DNA from: an uncultured Chlorobiaceae bacterium
Lineage (GTDB): Bacteria; Bacteroidota; Chlorobiia; Chlorobiales; Chlorobiaceae
Direction of reading: 5' to 3'
Length of the DNA: 38,432 nt
Assembly: GCA_903920215.1 (NCBI GenBank)
Contig: CAIXLG010000092.1
Span: forward strand, 1-38,432
Shown piece by piece: positions 17,692 to 26,593 of this stretch. Position 1 is the stretch's first letter. Each line of letters opens with the position of its first letter. The position numbers were made by a program, and so were the translations under genes. The notes under the pieces were generated by a model that was given only the letters and a program-made list of their open reading frames with translations, was not told where the DNA came from and did not search any database.

Positions 17692-18639
17692 GTGGGGAGT
17701 ATGGAAAAAGGTCAGAAGCGTACTGATGCTGAAAAAAAATTTTCACTTTGGCTTGTTTCGGCAGCACTCATTCATGCATTTGTGATTTTTCTGGCAATAT
17801 ATCTCCAGATATTGGATGCAAACCGGATTGTTAAGCCGAAAATTGTAAGTGTCAGTATTGTGTCGCTTCCCGGTTCAGGTGGATCGTCTGAACTTTCTCA
17901 AAAGGGGGGCATGGAAGCCGCTTCCGCTCCTTCCACAGAGGTCTCGCATCCTGCTGGGAGCAGCAAAAGTGTTACGGTGAAGGAAGTGCCGCCCGTTACT
18001 CCAAAGAAAGAACCAAAACCAGTTAAGGTTAAGGAGCATGTTCCTGAAGCCGCACCGGTTCCCCCAAAGAAAGTTGCAGTCGAACCTTTGCCGGTAAAAG
18101 CAAAGCCTAAAGCTGTTGATAAACCTGCTGATATCAGCAAAGCACTTGAGCGCCTCAAGCAAACTGTCGACAAAAAAACGGCCTCAACGCCACCGACTTC
18201 TGCAAGCAGTTTGAACAATGCATTTGCCCGGCTTCAGCAGAAAGTAAAATCGGAAGGCGGCCCTGCATCAACAGGCTCAGGAAGTGGAAAAGGCAGTTCA
18301 TCTGGTGGTCGGAGTGGTGCAGGTAAAGGGTATGGAGGAGAAGGGCAATCCGCCCCTTACCAGGCAGAAATTGCATCAATTATTATGCAGAACTGGGAGT
18401 TTTCCAAGTTGCTGCTTAAAAACAGTTACGGAATGGAGGTCTATGTTCGCATTAATATTCTAGCTAACGGAACAATTAACAAGATTGTTTTTGATAAAAA
18501 AGCTCCAAGCGAATACCTTAACAATTCGGTAAAAAAAGCCCTTGAAAAATCATCTCCTCTTCCAGCTCTTCCAAAACAGGAAGGTACAGGGGATGTGTGG
18601 ATTGGATTTGTATTTACCCCTGAAGGTATCGAGAAGTGA
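17692..18639 (+). CDS. TonB/TolA-like energy transducer
   Basis: A 315-residue protein with a single N-terminal membrane anchor (about 19-42), a long Pro/Lys/Ala-rich periplasmic stretch (about 100-160, with VPPKK-type repeats), a Gly/Ser-rich linker and a C-terminal TonB/TolA domain (from about 222) including AEIASIIMQNWEF and VYVRINILANGTINKIVFDKKAPS. It would be driven by TolQ/TolR and reach across the periplasm to outer-membrane partners. A GTG at 17692 abuts the tolR stop; an ATG nine bases on (17701) is an equally possible start. TolA is suggested by context, TonB by the C-terminal domain style. Confidence 0.8.
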   Translation: MGSMEKGQKRTDAEKKFSLWLVSAALIHAFVIFLAIYLQILDANRIVKPKIVSVSIVSLPGSGGSSELSQKGGMEAASAPSTEVSHPAGSSKSVTVKEVPPVTPKKEPKPVKVKEHVPEAAPVPPKKVAVEPLPVKAKPKAVDKPADISKALERLKQTVDKKTASTPPTSASSLNNAFARLQQKVKSEGGPASTGSGSGKGSSSGGRSGAGKGYGGEGQSAPYQAEIASIIMQNWEFSKLLLKNSYGMEVYVRINILANGTINKIVFDKKAPSEYLNNSVKKALEKSSPLPALPKQEGTGDVWIGFVFTPEGIEK

Positions 18640-18710
18640 CCATGGTTGACCTCAGGTATCATGGCCTCCTATAGGCAACTAATTTGCATATTCTACATGG
18701 GAAAATAGAG

Positions 18711-18806
18711 GTGAAAACAATATATTTTGCAGATATGACTCAACACCCCCTAAAGGGCCGAGCTGCAAGTGCAAAAGAATATATTGTCAAGCTTGGTGTG
18801 GCCTAA
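18711..18806 (+). CDS. Possible 31-residue small ORF or gene remnant
   Basis: A GTG-started frame (reads VKTIYFADMTQHPLKGRAAS and on to KLGVA) in the 246-bp gap between the TonB-like gene and the CpoB-like gene. AGAG lies directly before the start, too close for a good ribosome binding site. I do not recognise it. It could be a remnant of a gene lost from the Tol cluster, or chance. Confidence 0.2.
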   Translation: MKTIYFADMTQHPLKGRAASAKEYIVKLGVA

Positions 18807-18885
18807 TCCAGTCTCGAATCAGACAGTTTTGGTTCAGAGCGATTAAAGGAATGGTATAAATCGAATACATACTCCAATATGCTTT

Positions 18886-19650
18886 ATGAATAAAAAGATT
18901 ACACCTTTTCTTTTTTTGACGTTTCTTGTTTTATCTGCCTGCGCATCAAAACAGGATCTAGTTGTTGTTCAGGATGATCTGCAAAAACTGAAAACTGAAT
19001 CTGAAGCCATTAAAACGCAGTCTGCGGGCTCCTATTCAGATGTTCAGCAGGTTCATGATGAGATTTCGCGCCTGCAGGGCAGGATAGAAGAGGCGACGCA
19101 TAAGAACAGCCAGACATTCGGACGCCTTGGAATGGAAGATTCTCTTTTGGTCCACAAGGCTGACGATCTTGAATCCAGACTGCAGAAAATTGAGCAGTAT
19201 CTTGGCATTGACAAAAAGGAACAATCCTCATTAGTCGCGCCGAATCCGAAAGAATTCCCTGAGAGTGCTAAACCTTCAGGAATTATTGATGATGCGGGAT
19301 TGCTCAAAGAAGGACTGGAAAGGCTTGGAAAAAATAGTTTTGCCCCGTCGAGGGAGAGTTTCACTGCGCTTTTGAAGACCTACCCTGCATCCGCTCTTGT
19401 TGATCAGGCACAGTTTTATCTTGCCGACAGCTACTTTGGCGAAAAATGGTATGAAAAAGCTATTCTTGAATATCAGGTAGTGATAGCTAAATATGTCAAA
19501 AGCAGCAAGCGTCCTGCAGCGCTATTCAAACAGGCAATTTCTTTTGAAAAGATAGGCGATACCGCTAATGCGAAAGCAAGGTTCAAGGCACTTGCCAATG
19601 TGTATCCAAAAGCACCTGAAGCTGCATTGGCGCGCAAGAAAATCCAGTAG
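18886..19650 (+). CDS. cpoB: CpoB/YbgF-like tetratricopeptide lipoprotein
   Basis: A 254-residue exported protein. The lipoprotein signal is LFLTFLVLSAC with Cys18 as the lipidated residue. Residues 25-110 are heptad-rich coiled coil (QDDLQKLKTE..., EISRLQGRIEEA), and 140-254 carry tandem TPR-like repeats including DQAQFYLADSYFGEKWYEKAILEYQ, the YbgF C-terminal type. CpoB proteins coordinate the Tol machine with cell-wall synthesis. It follows the Tol block after a 246-bp gap; tolB and pal, usually between these genes, are not there. Confidence 0.78.
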   Translation: MNKKITPFLFLTFLVLSACASKQDLVVVQDDLQKLKTESEAIKTQSAGSYSDVQQVHDEISRLQGRIEEATHKNSQTFGRLGMEDSLLVHKADDLESRLQKIEQYLGIDKKEQSSLVAPNPKEFPESAKPSGIIDDAGLLKEGLERLGKNSFAPSRESFTALLKTYPASALVDQAQFYLADSYFGEKWYEKAILEYQVVIAKYVKSSKRPAALFKQAISFEKIGDTANAKARFKALANVYPKAPEAALARKKIQ

Positions 19651-19681
19651 ATTATCAAAACCTCCCCTCCTCACCATGTAT

Positions 19682-19710
19682 GTTGGGGTGATTCCTGAAC
19701 CCCAACAACA
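19682..19710. repeat. Dispersed 29-bp repeat with internal inverted repeat, copy 1
   Basis: Begins GTTGGGGTGATTCCTGAACC and is identical over 29 bp to 29184-29212. The ends of the core (GTTGGGG and CCCCAAC) are complementary, so each copy forms a 7-8 bp hairpin with an 11-nt loop. Both copies sit just after the stop of a plus-strand gene, so they could act as terminators or be small mobile palindromes. Confidence 0.7.
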
Positions 19711-19751
19711 CAAAAGTTCTCCCTCCATCTTTTATCTCAGCAACGAGGGTG

Positions 19752-19802
19752 CCCTGTAATGCAAAAAGCCTTGGAATATCCAGGGCTTTTTGCATTACAG
19801 GG
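19752..19802. terminator. Long bidirectional hairpin between convergent genes
   Basis: A 51-nt near-perfect inverted repeat: 24-bp arms with one T-G pair and a 3-nt ATA loop. The arms contain AAAAAGCC and GGGCTTTTT, so each strand has GC pairs followed by a T run inside the repeat, as in bidirectional terminators. It lies between the CpoB-like gene and the convergent gene at 19846. Confidence 0.75.
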
Positions 19803-19845
19803 ATGAAAAGAGGCTTAATAAGTAAAAAGCGAAAACTGATCGCGC

Positions 19846-20313
19846 TTACTTGAAAAACTCATTAAGGGTATAAGTGCGGCGATCAATTTCGACACAAAGT
19901 TTTTGCTGGAGTGAATCATAAAAGACAGGAATATCTCTCATGGTCCACTTTACTCCCCGGTTGTCAAAGTCGATGACGTAACGGTTTTCATTGTCAATAA
20001 CTTTTTTCTTCAGGTCAATACCGATATCCGGCTGAGTAGTCAGCACAAAAAGCTCAATTTCGCCGCTTATGACCTTATTGATGATCTCCTTTGTAGGTGA
20101 AAGCTTTCTGCGTCCGGAGGCCGGACCGATCTCGACTTGAAGGTTGCCTCTATTGTCTCTTTTCGCAGAGGTTATAAAGTATTTTGCTGCTTTATGAACC
20201 GCATTGCCTGACCATGGCCCTGATGTACTGATTCTGACCTGATTTGTGCCGGTGTTAGGACGGCTGAGCTGAGGTTGCATTGTTTGCACGGTTAAATTTT
20301 GCAAAAATAACAC
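19846..20313 (-). CDS. Unknown protein downstream of dnaK
   Basis: A 155-residue soluble-looking protein from a GTG at 20311-20313, or 144 residues from the ATG at 20278-20280 ([11 protein letters not shown]). I do not recognise a family. It is rich in basic and polar residues, with no signal peptide, membrane helix or cysteine cluster. The middle contains [20 protein letters not shown] and the end is rich in Asp/Asn and aromatic residues ([27 protein letters not shown]), suggesting a beta-rich fold. It follows dnaK on the same strand but is separated from it by a strong hairpin, so it is probably transcribed on its own. Confidence 0.6.
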   Translation of the reverse strand: MLFLQNLTVQTMQPQLSRPNTGTNQVRISTSGPWSGNAVHKAAKYFITSAKRDNRGNLQVEIGPASGRRKLSPTKEIINKVISGEIELFVLTTQPDIGIDLKKKVIDNENRYVIDFDNRGVKWTMRDIPVFYDSLQQKLCVEIDRRTYTLNEFFK

Positions 20314-20363
20314 ACTCCGGTGTTCTACCTTCTTTGATGATAAATTAGCAAAACAAGGTTAAA

Positions 20364-20396
20364 TAACAAAGGGATTCATTATGAATCCCTTTGTTA
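20364..20396 (-). terminator. Terminator of dnaK
   Basis: A perfect 15-bp stem (TAACAAAGGGATTCA and complement) with a 3-nt loop, 27 bp past the dnaK stop; the stem itself ends in TTTGTTA and is followed by TTTAACC on the dnaK strand. Confidence 0.8.
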
Positions 20397-20423
20397 AAGA
20401 ACTAATATTACCGATGTATCCGA

Positions 20424-22421
<1,998 letters not shown>

Positions 22422-22426
22422 TCATG

Positions 22427-22825
22427 TTAGTTGATCGAAATTTCCTTTGCTTTTTTTGTTATCTGAGCTTTTGGCAAGGTTACATGAAGTATTCCATTGT
22501 CAAGCCCTGCATTAATGTTCTCCTGATCAATAGTCTCACCAAGATTAAATTTTCTCTGCAGGCAGCCATAGGTTCTTTCAATACGCAGGTAACCTTTTTT
22601 GTTCTCTTCACTGGACTGCTTTCTCTCTGCTTTTATGGTCAGCACATCATCTTCAATATTGAGAGCAATCTCATCTTTGGCTAAACCCGGCAACTCAGCA
22701 TCAATATGAAACCCGCTTTCATCTTCCGAAATATCAACATTGAAAGCCGGTATTGAAGATGTTTGGGCACTTGAACGGATATCATCAAACAGCCTCATCG
22801 GGTCTTTAGATAATTTTACGATCAT
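22427..22825 (-). CDS. Small heat shock protein (Hsp20/alpha-crystallin)
   Basis: A 132-residue Hsp20. The alpha-crystallin domain spans about 30-132, with [30 protein letters not shown] and the closing [11 protein letters not shown] motif. It holds unfolding proteins for DnaK, encoded next door. The start is the ATG at 22823-22825, preceded by a clear AAGGAG. The frame stays open to 22915, but that stretch reads through the sigma-54-like promoter and is not Hsp20-like. A sigma-54 element implies activator-controlled expression rather than a housekeeping heat-shock promoter. Confidence 0.94.
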   Translation of the reverse strand: MIVKLSKDPMRLFDDIRSSAQTSSIPAFNVDISEDESGFHIDAELPGLAKDEIALNIEDDVLTIKAERKQSSEENKKGYLRIERTYGCLQRKFNLGETIDQENINAGLDNGILHVTLPKAQITKKAKEISIN

Positions 22826-22898
22826 GTTGTTCTCCTTTTTAAGCTTGCTATTATTATTTGATTGATTGTAAGCGATAAACGACTTACTGCCAATAATT

Positions 22899-22914
22899 TG
22901 CAAGAAGCGTGCCA
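22899..22914 (-). promoter_or_regulatory. Sigma-54 type (-24/-12) promoter of hsp20
   Basis: On the minus strand the sequence is TGGCACGCTTCTTGCA, i.e. TGGCACG-N4-TTGCA, with the invariant GG and GC separated by exactly 10 bp. This is a full match to the RpoN consensus. Initiation would be near 22888, giving a leader of about 63 nt before the hsp20 ATG. Confidence 0.75.
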
Positions 22915-23008
22915 AAGCATGAAAGTAGTGACTTTTGTGCTTTTTTAGAGATATAAAAGGAAGGGTTATGGTAAAAATGTCGCACTACTATTTACTTTAA
23001 TGATATTA

Positions 23009-23032
23009 TGTCATATAGTGTCAATATTGACA
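23009..23032. promoter_or_regulatory. Candidate activator site upstream of the hsp20 promoter
   Basis: A perfect 14-bp palindrome TGTCAATATTGACA (23019-23032) plus another TGTCA half-site exactly 10 bp to the left (23009-23013). It is centred roughly 135 bp upstream of the predicted start, the usual distance for an enhancer-binding protein working with sigma-54. The cognate regulator is not identified. Confidence 0.5.
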
Positions 23033-23161
23033 GGGTATGCACAATACCGTACACTTGCTTATGGATTATAAAGTAATTCGAGGTGGAGTTGTAACGCTGA
23101 AGCAATGAGATTCAAGCAAATTCGAATGCATTATTGCGGCGCGGCAAGGTGAGGCTTTCGG

Positions 23162-23551
23162 TCAGTTGGATAGCTTGGTGTTGACGTTCTGTACCCAGCT
23201 GAGTCGCTCCTGAAGATTTTCAACAACACTTTTTGAGCTCAGATAGCATGAATAGATAATGCTGTCATCCACGATGCGGTAATAGCATTTTAAGCCCTCT
23301 TTGCGGCGGTTAACAACCCCATTTTCATGCATCAGGGCAAGATGTTTTGAAATGTTTGCCTGAGTCGCATTAACCTTCTCGACGATCTCCTGAACAGTAT
23401 GCTCCCGCTCACACAGAACACGCAATATTTTAAGTCTCATTGGCTCAGAGAGCAGCTTGAACCGGCTCGATACGGCTTCAAGCATTTCGTCAGGCATATT
23501 GAGATTCCATCTTTTCACTTCTTCTTCAGTTATTGTAACAGTCTTGTTCAT
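23162..23551 (-). CDS. ArsR-family winged-helix repressor
   Basis: A 129-residue HTH regulator. The winged helix covers about 30-95, with [16 protein letters not shown], the recognition helix [19 protein letters not shown] and the wing [13 protein letters not shown]. The start at the ATG 23549-23551 has AAGG at the right distance; a further upstream frame adds 16 unlikely residues. The classical ELCVC metal site is missing, but cysteines occur at 47 (LRVLC), 89 and 102 (IYSCYL). Some thiol- or persulfide-sensing ArsR proteins use one Cys in each of these two helices, which would suit a sulfide oxidiser, but the spacing is not identical. No target gene is evident beside it. Confidence 0.85.
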   Translation of the reverse strand: MNKTVTITEEEVKRWNLNMPDEMLEAVSSRFKLLSEPMRLKILRVLCEREHTVQEIVEKVNATQANISKHLALMHENGVVNRRKEGLKCYYRIVDDSIIYSCYLSSKSVVENLQERLSWVQNVNTKLSN

Positions 23552-23727
23552 AACAACCTTTTTGCGGAAGGGGTAGTAATTATAATACCCGCTTGACATT
23601 AGATAATGTTTTCTTAAGTGGTTATGTGATTATATAGCCATTAAATTATACTAATCAAACCATAAACGGATTTTATGAGAGTATCATAAAGAATAAAAGA
23701 GACTGGCTATTTTGAAACGGGGGTATC

Positions 23728-23964
23728 TCAGTGCTCTAAACTGCTCATGCTGGTTAATTCCATAATAGAATTAAACAAGCTTTGAGGAGCCTTAAACTGA
23801 ACAATTTTTTCCTTGATGATCATTTTGGTTTTTTTGGCATCTTCAAACTCATCTCTGCACTCTTTGCACTCCGAGAGGTGTAATAGAAAGCCCTCTTCTT
23901 CCTTTACTCTTAGCTCACAATCCACGGCGGCACTCATAAGTACCTGGGCTTTTTGGCAGTTCAT
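23728..23964 (-). CDS. Zinc-finger anti-sigma factor (ZAS type)
   Basis: A 78-residue protein with Cys3 and the His29-x3-Cys33-x2-Cys36 motif (HLSECKECRDEF) of zinc-binding anti-sigma factors such as RsrA. It has no membrane helix, so it should sequester its sigma factor in the cytoplasm and release it on thiol oxidation or zinc loss. It starts 28 bp after the ECF sigma gene, the normal arrangement for a cognate pair. Confidence 0.85.
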   Translation of the reverse strand: MNCQKAQVLMSAAVDCELRVKEEEGFLLHLSECKECRDEFEDAKKTKMIIKEKIVQFKAPQSLFNSIMELTSMSSLEH

Positions 23965-23992
23965 AGTTTACAAATTTTTGAGCGTATTGATT

Positions 23993-24622
23993 TTAATGAT
24001 CTTTATCGGTATTGAATCCATATTTTTTAGCATACCCCTCAAGTTGTTCACGAAGCAGTTTTCTACCTCTATATAACCTTGATCTTACTGTTCCGATCGG
24101 GCTTTCAACCATATTTGCAATTTCTTCATAAGTAAAACCGTCAATATCACACAACTGTATCACTTCCCTGAACTCTTCAGGCAAAGAGTGAAGAGCCTGA
24201 TGTACCTCTTCATGAAGCAATGAATGGAAATAATCGCTTTCAGCTTCACTGGTATCATTCTGAACATCTTTGATAGAATGATAGAAATCCTTTATAAGAT
24301 CGTAATCGACCTTCCCCGGTTCTTTAGAATTTTTGCGAAACCGGTTGATATAATTGTTTTTCAGGATTTTAAACAGCCAAGCCTTACAGTTTGTTCCCCT
24401 CTCAAAAGAATTAAAAAATCTATACGCCTTGAGATAGGTTTCCTGTACCAGATCTTCGGCATCACTCGGATTCATGGTTAAGTGGAGCGCGTAATTATAG
24501 AGCGAATTCAGATGAACAACCGCTTCCTTTTGAAACTCGAGTTGCTTTTGACGCTCCTCCTTGGACAAAGATTCTTTTTTTGTCCTGGTTGTGGTGTTAC
24601 GGGTTGGATCGGGTTTATCCAT
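23993..24622 (-). CDS. ECF-family RNA polymerase sigma factor
   Basis: A 209-residue sigma-70 family ECF protein. Region 2 is about 33-105 ([30 protein letters not shown], then [19 protein letters not shown]); region 4 is about 140-195 ([44 protein letters not shown]). It resembles SigR/RpoE-like sigma factors paired with ZAS anti-sigmas. An N-terminal basic, Thr-rich tail of about 25 residues precedes region 2. It probably directs an oxidative or thiol-stress regulon; the target promoters are not determined here. Confidence 0.92.
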   Translation of the reverse strand: MDKPDPTRNTTTRTKKESLSKEERQKQLEFQKEAVVHLNSLYNYALHLTMNPSDAEDLVQETYLKAYRFFNSFERGTNCKAWLFKILKNNYINRFRKNSKEPGKVDYDLIKDFYHSIKDVQNDTSEAESDYFHSLLHEEVHQALHSLPEEFREVIQLCDIDGFTYEEIANMVESPIGTVRSRLYRGRKLLREQLEGYAKKYGFNTDKDH

Positions 24623-24934
24623 GAGCTAAAGTCTACCGGGTTCAAATCACATTGTTTTGTATGCAGGACTGAAATCATAAAATAATTAAAGCAAAAAACA
24701 CTCCAAATCTTATAAATATAAGTTTTTCCATTCATATAGAGTGGAATCAATCCGCAACAACAGGCTAACCCCTGTCACTTTCCGGTGTAGTACAACAGAG
24801 AAGGCCAAGCCTCCTGGCAGAGTAGAAGAAGAGCGTTATCGTTCGCTTTACTGACTGTCGGGAGGCTTGGCCTTTGCCTATGTTCTCTGAAAAACTTTCA
24901 GGATGAATGAGCTTTTCAATTCATGGTGCGTCTT
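24623..24934. other. 312-bp intergenic region between the ECF sigma gene and the repeat protein
   Basis: No gene is supported. The right part holds the large inverted repeat at 24801-24874; the left part is AT-rich and should contain the sigma-factor promoter, but no convincing -35/-10 pair was picked out. Confidence 0.5.
24801..24874. terminator. Large stem-loop, probably terminating the repeat-protein gene
   Basis: A perfect 14-bp inverted repeat (AAGGCCAAGCCTCC at 24801-24814, complement at 24861-24874) surrounds a 46-nt loop that can itself pair through AGCG/CGCT and AGTA/TACT. It lies 60 bp beyond the 3' end of the minus-strand repeat protein, followed on that strand by CTCTGTTGT. It is bulky for a simple terminator and might be a small palindromic element. 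Confidence 0.55.
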
Positions 24935-25765
24935 TTATTTATTGTTCTCATCCTTGTGTTGAGCACCATCTTGTTTCTTGCTGTCAGAGTGCCCCTGTGG
25001 CTTGTTGTCAGAGGGCTTGTTTGGCTGCCCCTGTGGCCTGTTGTCAGAAGGTTTGTTTTGCTGACCCTGCGGCCTGTTGTCAGAGGGTTTGTTTGGCTGA
25101 CCCTGCGGCTTGTTGTCAGAGGGCTTGCCTGGTTGTCCCTGATTCGGCTTGTTGTCAAAAGCATTGTTTAATTGGCCATGATTCGGTCTGTTATCTTGGC
25201 CGTTGCTTTGCTGGCCATGATTCGGCTTGTTATCAGGAGCTTCGTTTTGACGCCCTTGGTGCGACCTTATTTCAACGTTCTGGTTTGACGGCTCGTGACG
25301 ATTTGGTATGAACTCAGTATGGGTATTTTGTTCTTCATACGATCTGCGACCTTCCCCGTTCCTTTCATCAATAAATCGCCTCCTGTTGTCATCACGGCTA
25401 TCAGTTCTGCGATACTCAACATCGCGATATCTGCTTATCTCATCCCAGCTATACCTTCTCAGCTTTAATGGTAAACGGTTATTCTTCGTAAGAGTCCAGG
25501 GCCCCCGGTAACGAAGAGAGCAGTACCAGCGACCGTCATCGAAGATGTAGTACCTGTTTCCATAGAATATCATATCATATCGACTCCCGACAGATACTGA
25601 AAAACCTTGATTTTTCAGGTAAATCAATCTTGGTGGAGAATCAATAACAAAGGATGGTCTGCTTCCTGTACTGAAATGCACATCGTTTTTTGCATGAGCA
25701 GCGGCGAAAGGGCTGCCGAGAAGCATACCTGCTATTCCAGCGGTCAACCATATCTGGTTTTTCAT
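24935..25765 (-). CDS. Secreted protein with C-terminal NKPSDNRPQGQP-type repeats
   Basis: A 276-residue exported protein, family unknown to me. An N-terminal signal peptide (KNQIWLTAGIAGMLLGSPFAAAHA) is followed by a compact domain at about 30-110 with NRYYIFDDGRWYCSLRYRGPWTL, an aromatic-glycine pattern seen in small periplasmic proteins. After an Arg/Glu-rich segment (110-145) the C-terminal 110 residues are low-complexity tandem repeats of 12-13 residues rich in Asn, Pro, Gln, Gly and Lys. No lipobox or membrane anchor. The repeats suggest an extended surface or wall-associated tail. It lies upstream of the sigma/anti-sigma pair but is separated by the 24801-24874 structure. Confidence 0.75.
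   Translation of the reverse strand: MKNQIWLTAGIAGMLLGSPFAAAHAKNDVHFSTGSRPSFVIDSPPRLIYLKNQGFSVSVGSRYDMIFYGNRYYIFDDGRWYCSLRYRGPWTLTKNNRLPLKLRRYSWDEISRYRDVEYRRTDSRDDNRRRFIDERNGEGRRSYEEQNTHTEFIPNRHEPSNQNVEIRSHQGRQNEAPDNKPNHGQQSNGQDNRPNHGQLNNAFDNKPNQGQPGKPSDNKPQGQPNKPSDNRPQGQQNKPSDNRPQGQPNKPSDNKPQGHSDSKKQDGAQHKDENNK
25001..25264. repeat. Tandem 36/39-bp repeats inside the secreted protein gene
   Basis: Seven units are phased by the recurring (C/T)(T/C)TGTT(G/A)TC motif starting at 25001, 25037, 25073, 25109, 25148, 25187 and 25226. The first spacings are exactly 36 bp and the later ones exactly 39 bp, i.e. 12- and 13-residue protein repeats. The 36-bp units are the more alike, implying recent expansion. 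The opposite strand is open through the array because of this periodicity. Confidence 0.8.
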
Positions 25766-26013
25766 TATTTTTTAACTATTTATTCATTTGATTAAAACAC
25801 GTTACCATCATCAAAAATAAGCAATAAAAAAATTTAAAGCCTGAGTTTTTTCAATCTTGCGTTGCTCATGCTTTGCTTACCTCTCCCCAAAAGCCCCTAT
25901 TTTTTTCAAGCCTAAGCTTTTCTTAATTGATTTTTAAGGTTGTCTTAGGGTCGCTATAGTTACCGCCAGTTATCTTATACCCGATTGCTATGAATGCTTA
26001 ATGATACTGAACT

Positions 26014-26589
26014 ATGTGGAAATCTGTATTAATACAAAGGACCTTACCTCTCACGGTCTCATATCTACTTCTGATTATTGTGGCTATATTGCTTGACTAT
26101 CTTTTGCACGTTGCACATCTTGCATGGATAGGTCGGTATATGGGTTTTGCCGGCACAGCTTTTCTTGTTTTTTCATTTGCTTATTCTGCCCGAAAAAGTA
26201 AGGTTATAAGCAATGGAACGCTCAAATTTTTTCTTTGGCTTCACTGTAAAGCGGGCTGGATCGGAACATTGATGATTCTCATTCATTCAGGCATTCATTT
26301 CAATGCCGTTCTTCCCTGGGTTGCTACAGCCTTTATGCTGATAGTCACAGGCAGCGGACATGTCGGACAATATCTGCTAAAAAAAGTCAGGGATGAGGTG
26401 AAAATGAAAATCAAACAGCTTGGTCTTGAAGTGACCGATGATAACCTTGACCGTCAACAATACTGGGATACGTTGACCGTCAAAACTCTGGGGAAATGGA
26501 GAACCATCCATATGCCTATGGTTTCCATATTGATGGCATTGACCCTCATCCATATTCTGAGCATAACATTCTTTTTGAACTGGAGGTAA
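26014..26589 (+). CDS. Putative b-type cytochrome membrane subunit
   Basis: A 191-residue protein with about four membrane helices (roughly 12-32, 43-60, 80-112 and 168-188). Histidines in or near helices (LLHVAHL, FFLWLHCK, LIHSGIH and LTLIHIL) could ligate one or two haems, as in cytochrome b561/ferric reductase-like proteins. A charged cytoplasmic loop lies between the last helices. Its stop overlaps the ribosome binding site of the multihaem cytochrome gene, 4 bp away, so the two are probably one electron-transfer unit, with this protein passing quinol electrons across the membrane. The haem role is inferred from the histidines and the neighbour, not from a recognised family. Confidence 0.65.
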   Translation: MWKSVLIQRTLPLTVSYLLLIIVAILLDYLLHVAHLAWIGRYMGFAGTAFLVFSFAYSARKSKVISNGTLKFFLWLHCKAGWIGTLMILIHSGIHFNAVLPWVATAFMLIVTGSGHVGQYLLKKVRDEVKMKIKQLGLEVTDDNLDRQQYWDTLTVKTLGKWRTIHMPMVSILMALTLIHILSITFFLNWR

Positions 26590-26593
26590 TCCA

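Larger units (their letters stand above)
22826..23161. other. 336-bp intergenic region upstream of hsp20
   Basis: No gene is supported here. It holds the sigma-54-like element at 22899-22914, an inverted pair AGTAGTG/CACTACT (22924-22930, 22983-22989) and the palindrome at 23019-23032. Tiny frames such as a 15-codon one starting at 23061 have no supporting signal. Confidence 0.6.

Noticed and set aside
22826-22915. N-terminal extension of hsp20 to 22915
   Set aside because: The AAGGAG-preceded ATG at 22825 is the natural start, and the extension is the translation of the sigma-54-like promoter.
25001-25264. CRISPR-like regular spacing of repeats
   Set aside because: The units are contiguous coding repeats without unique spacers, and they translate to regular 12/13-residue protein repeats.
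24907-25311. Cys-rich plus-strand ORF with CCQ repeats
   Set aside because: It is the reverse reading of the tandem repeats in the secreted protein; the periodicity keeps it open. The opposite frame has a signal peptide and sensible domain structure.
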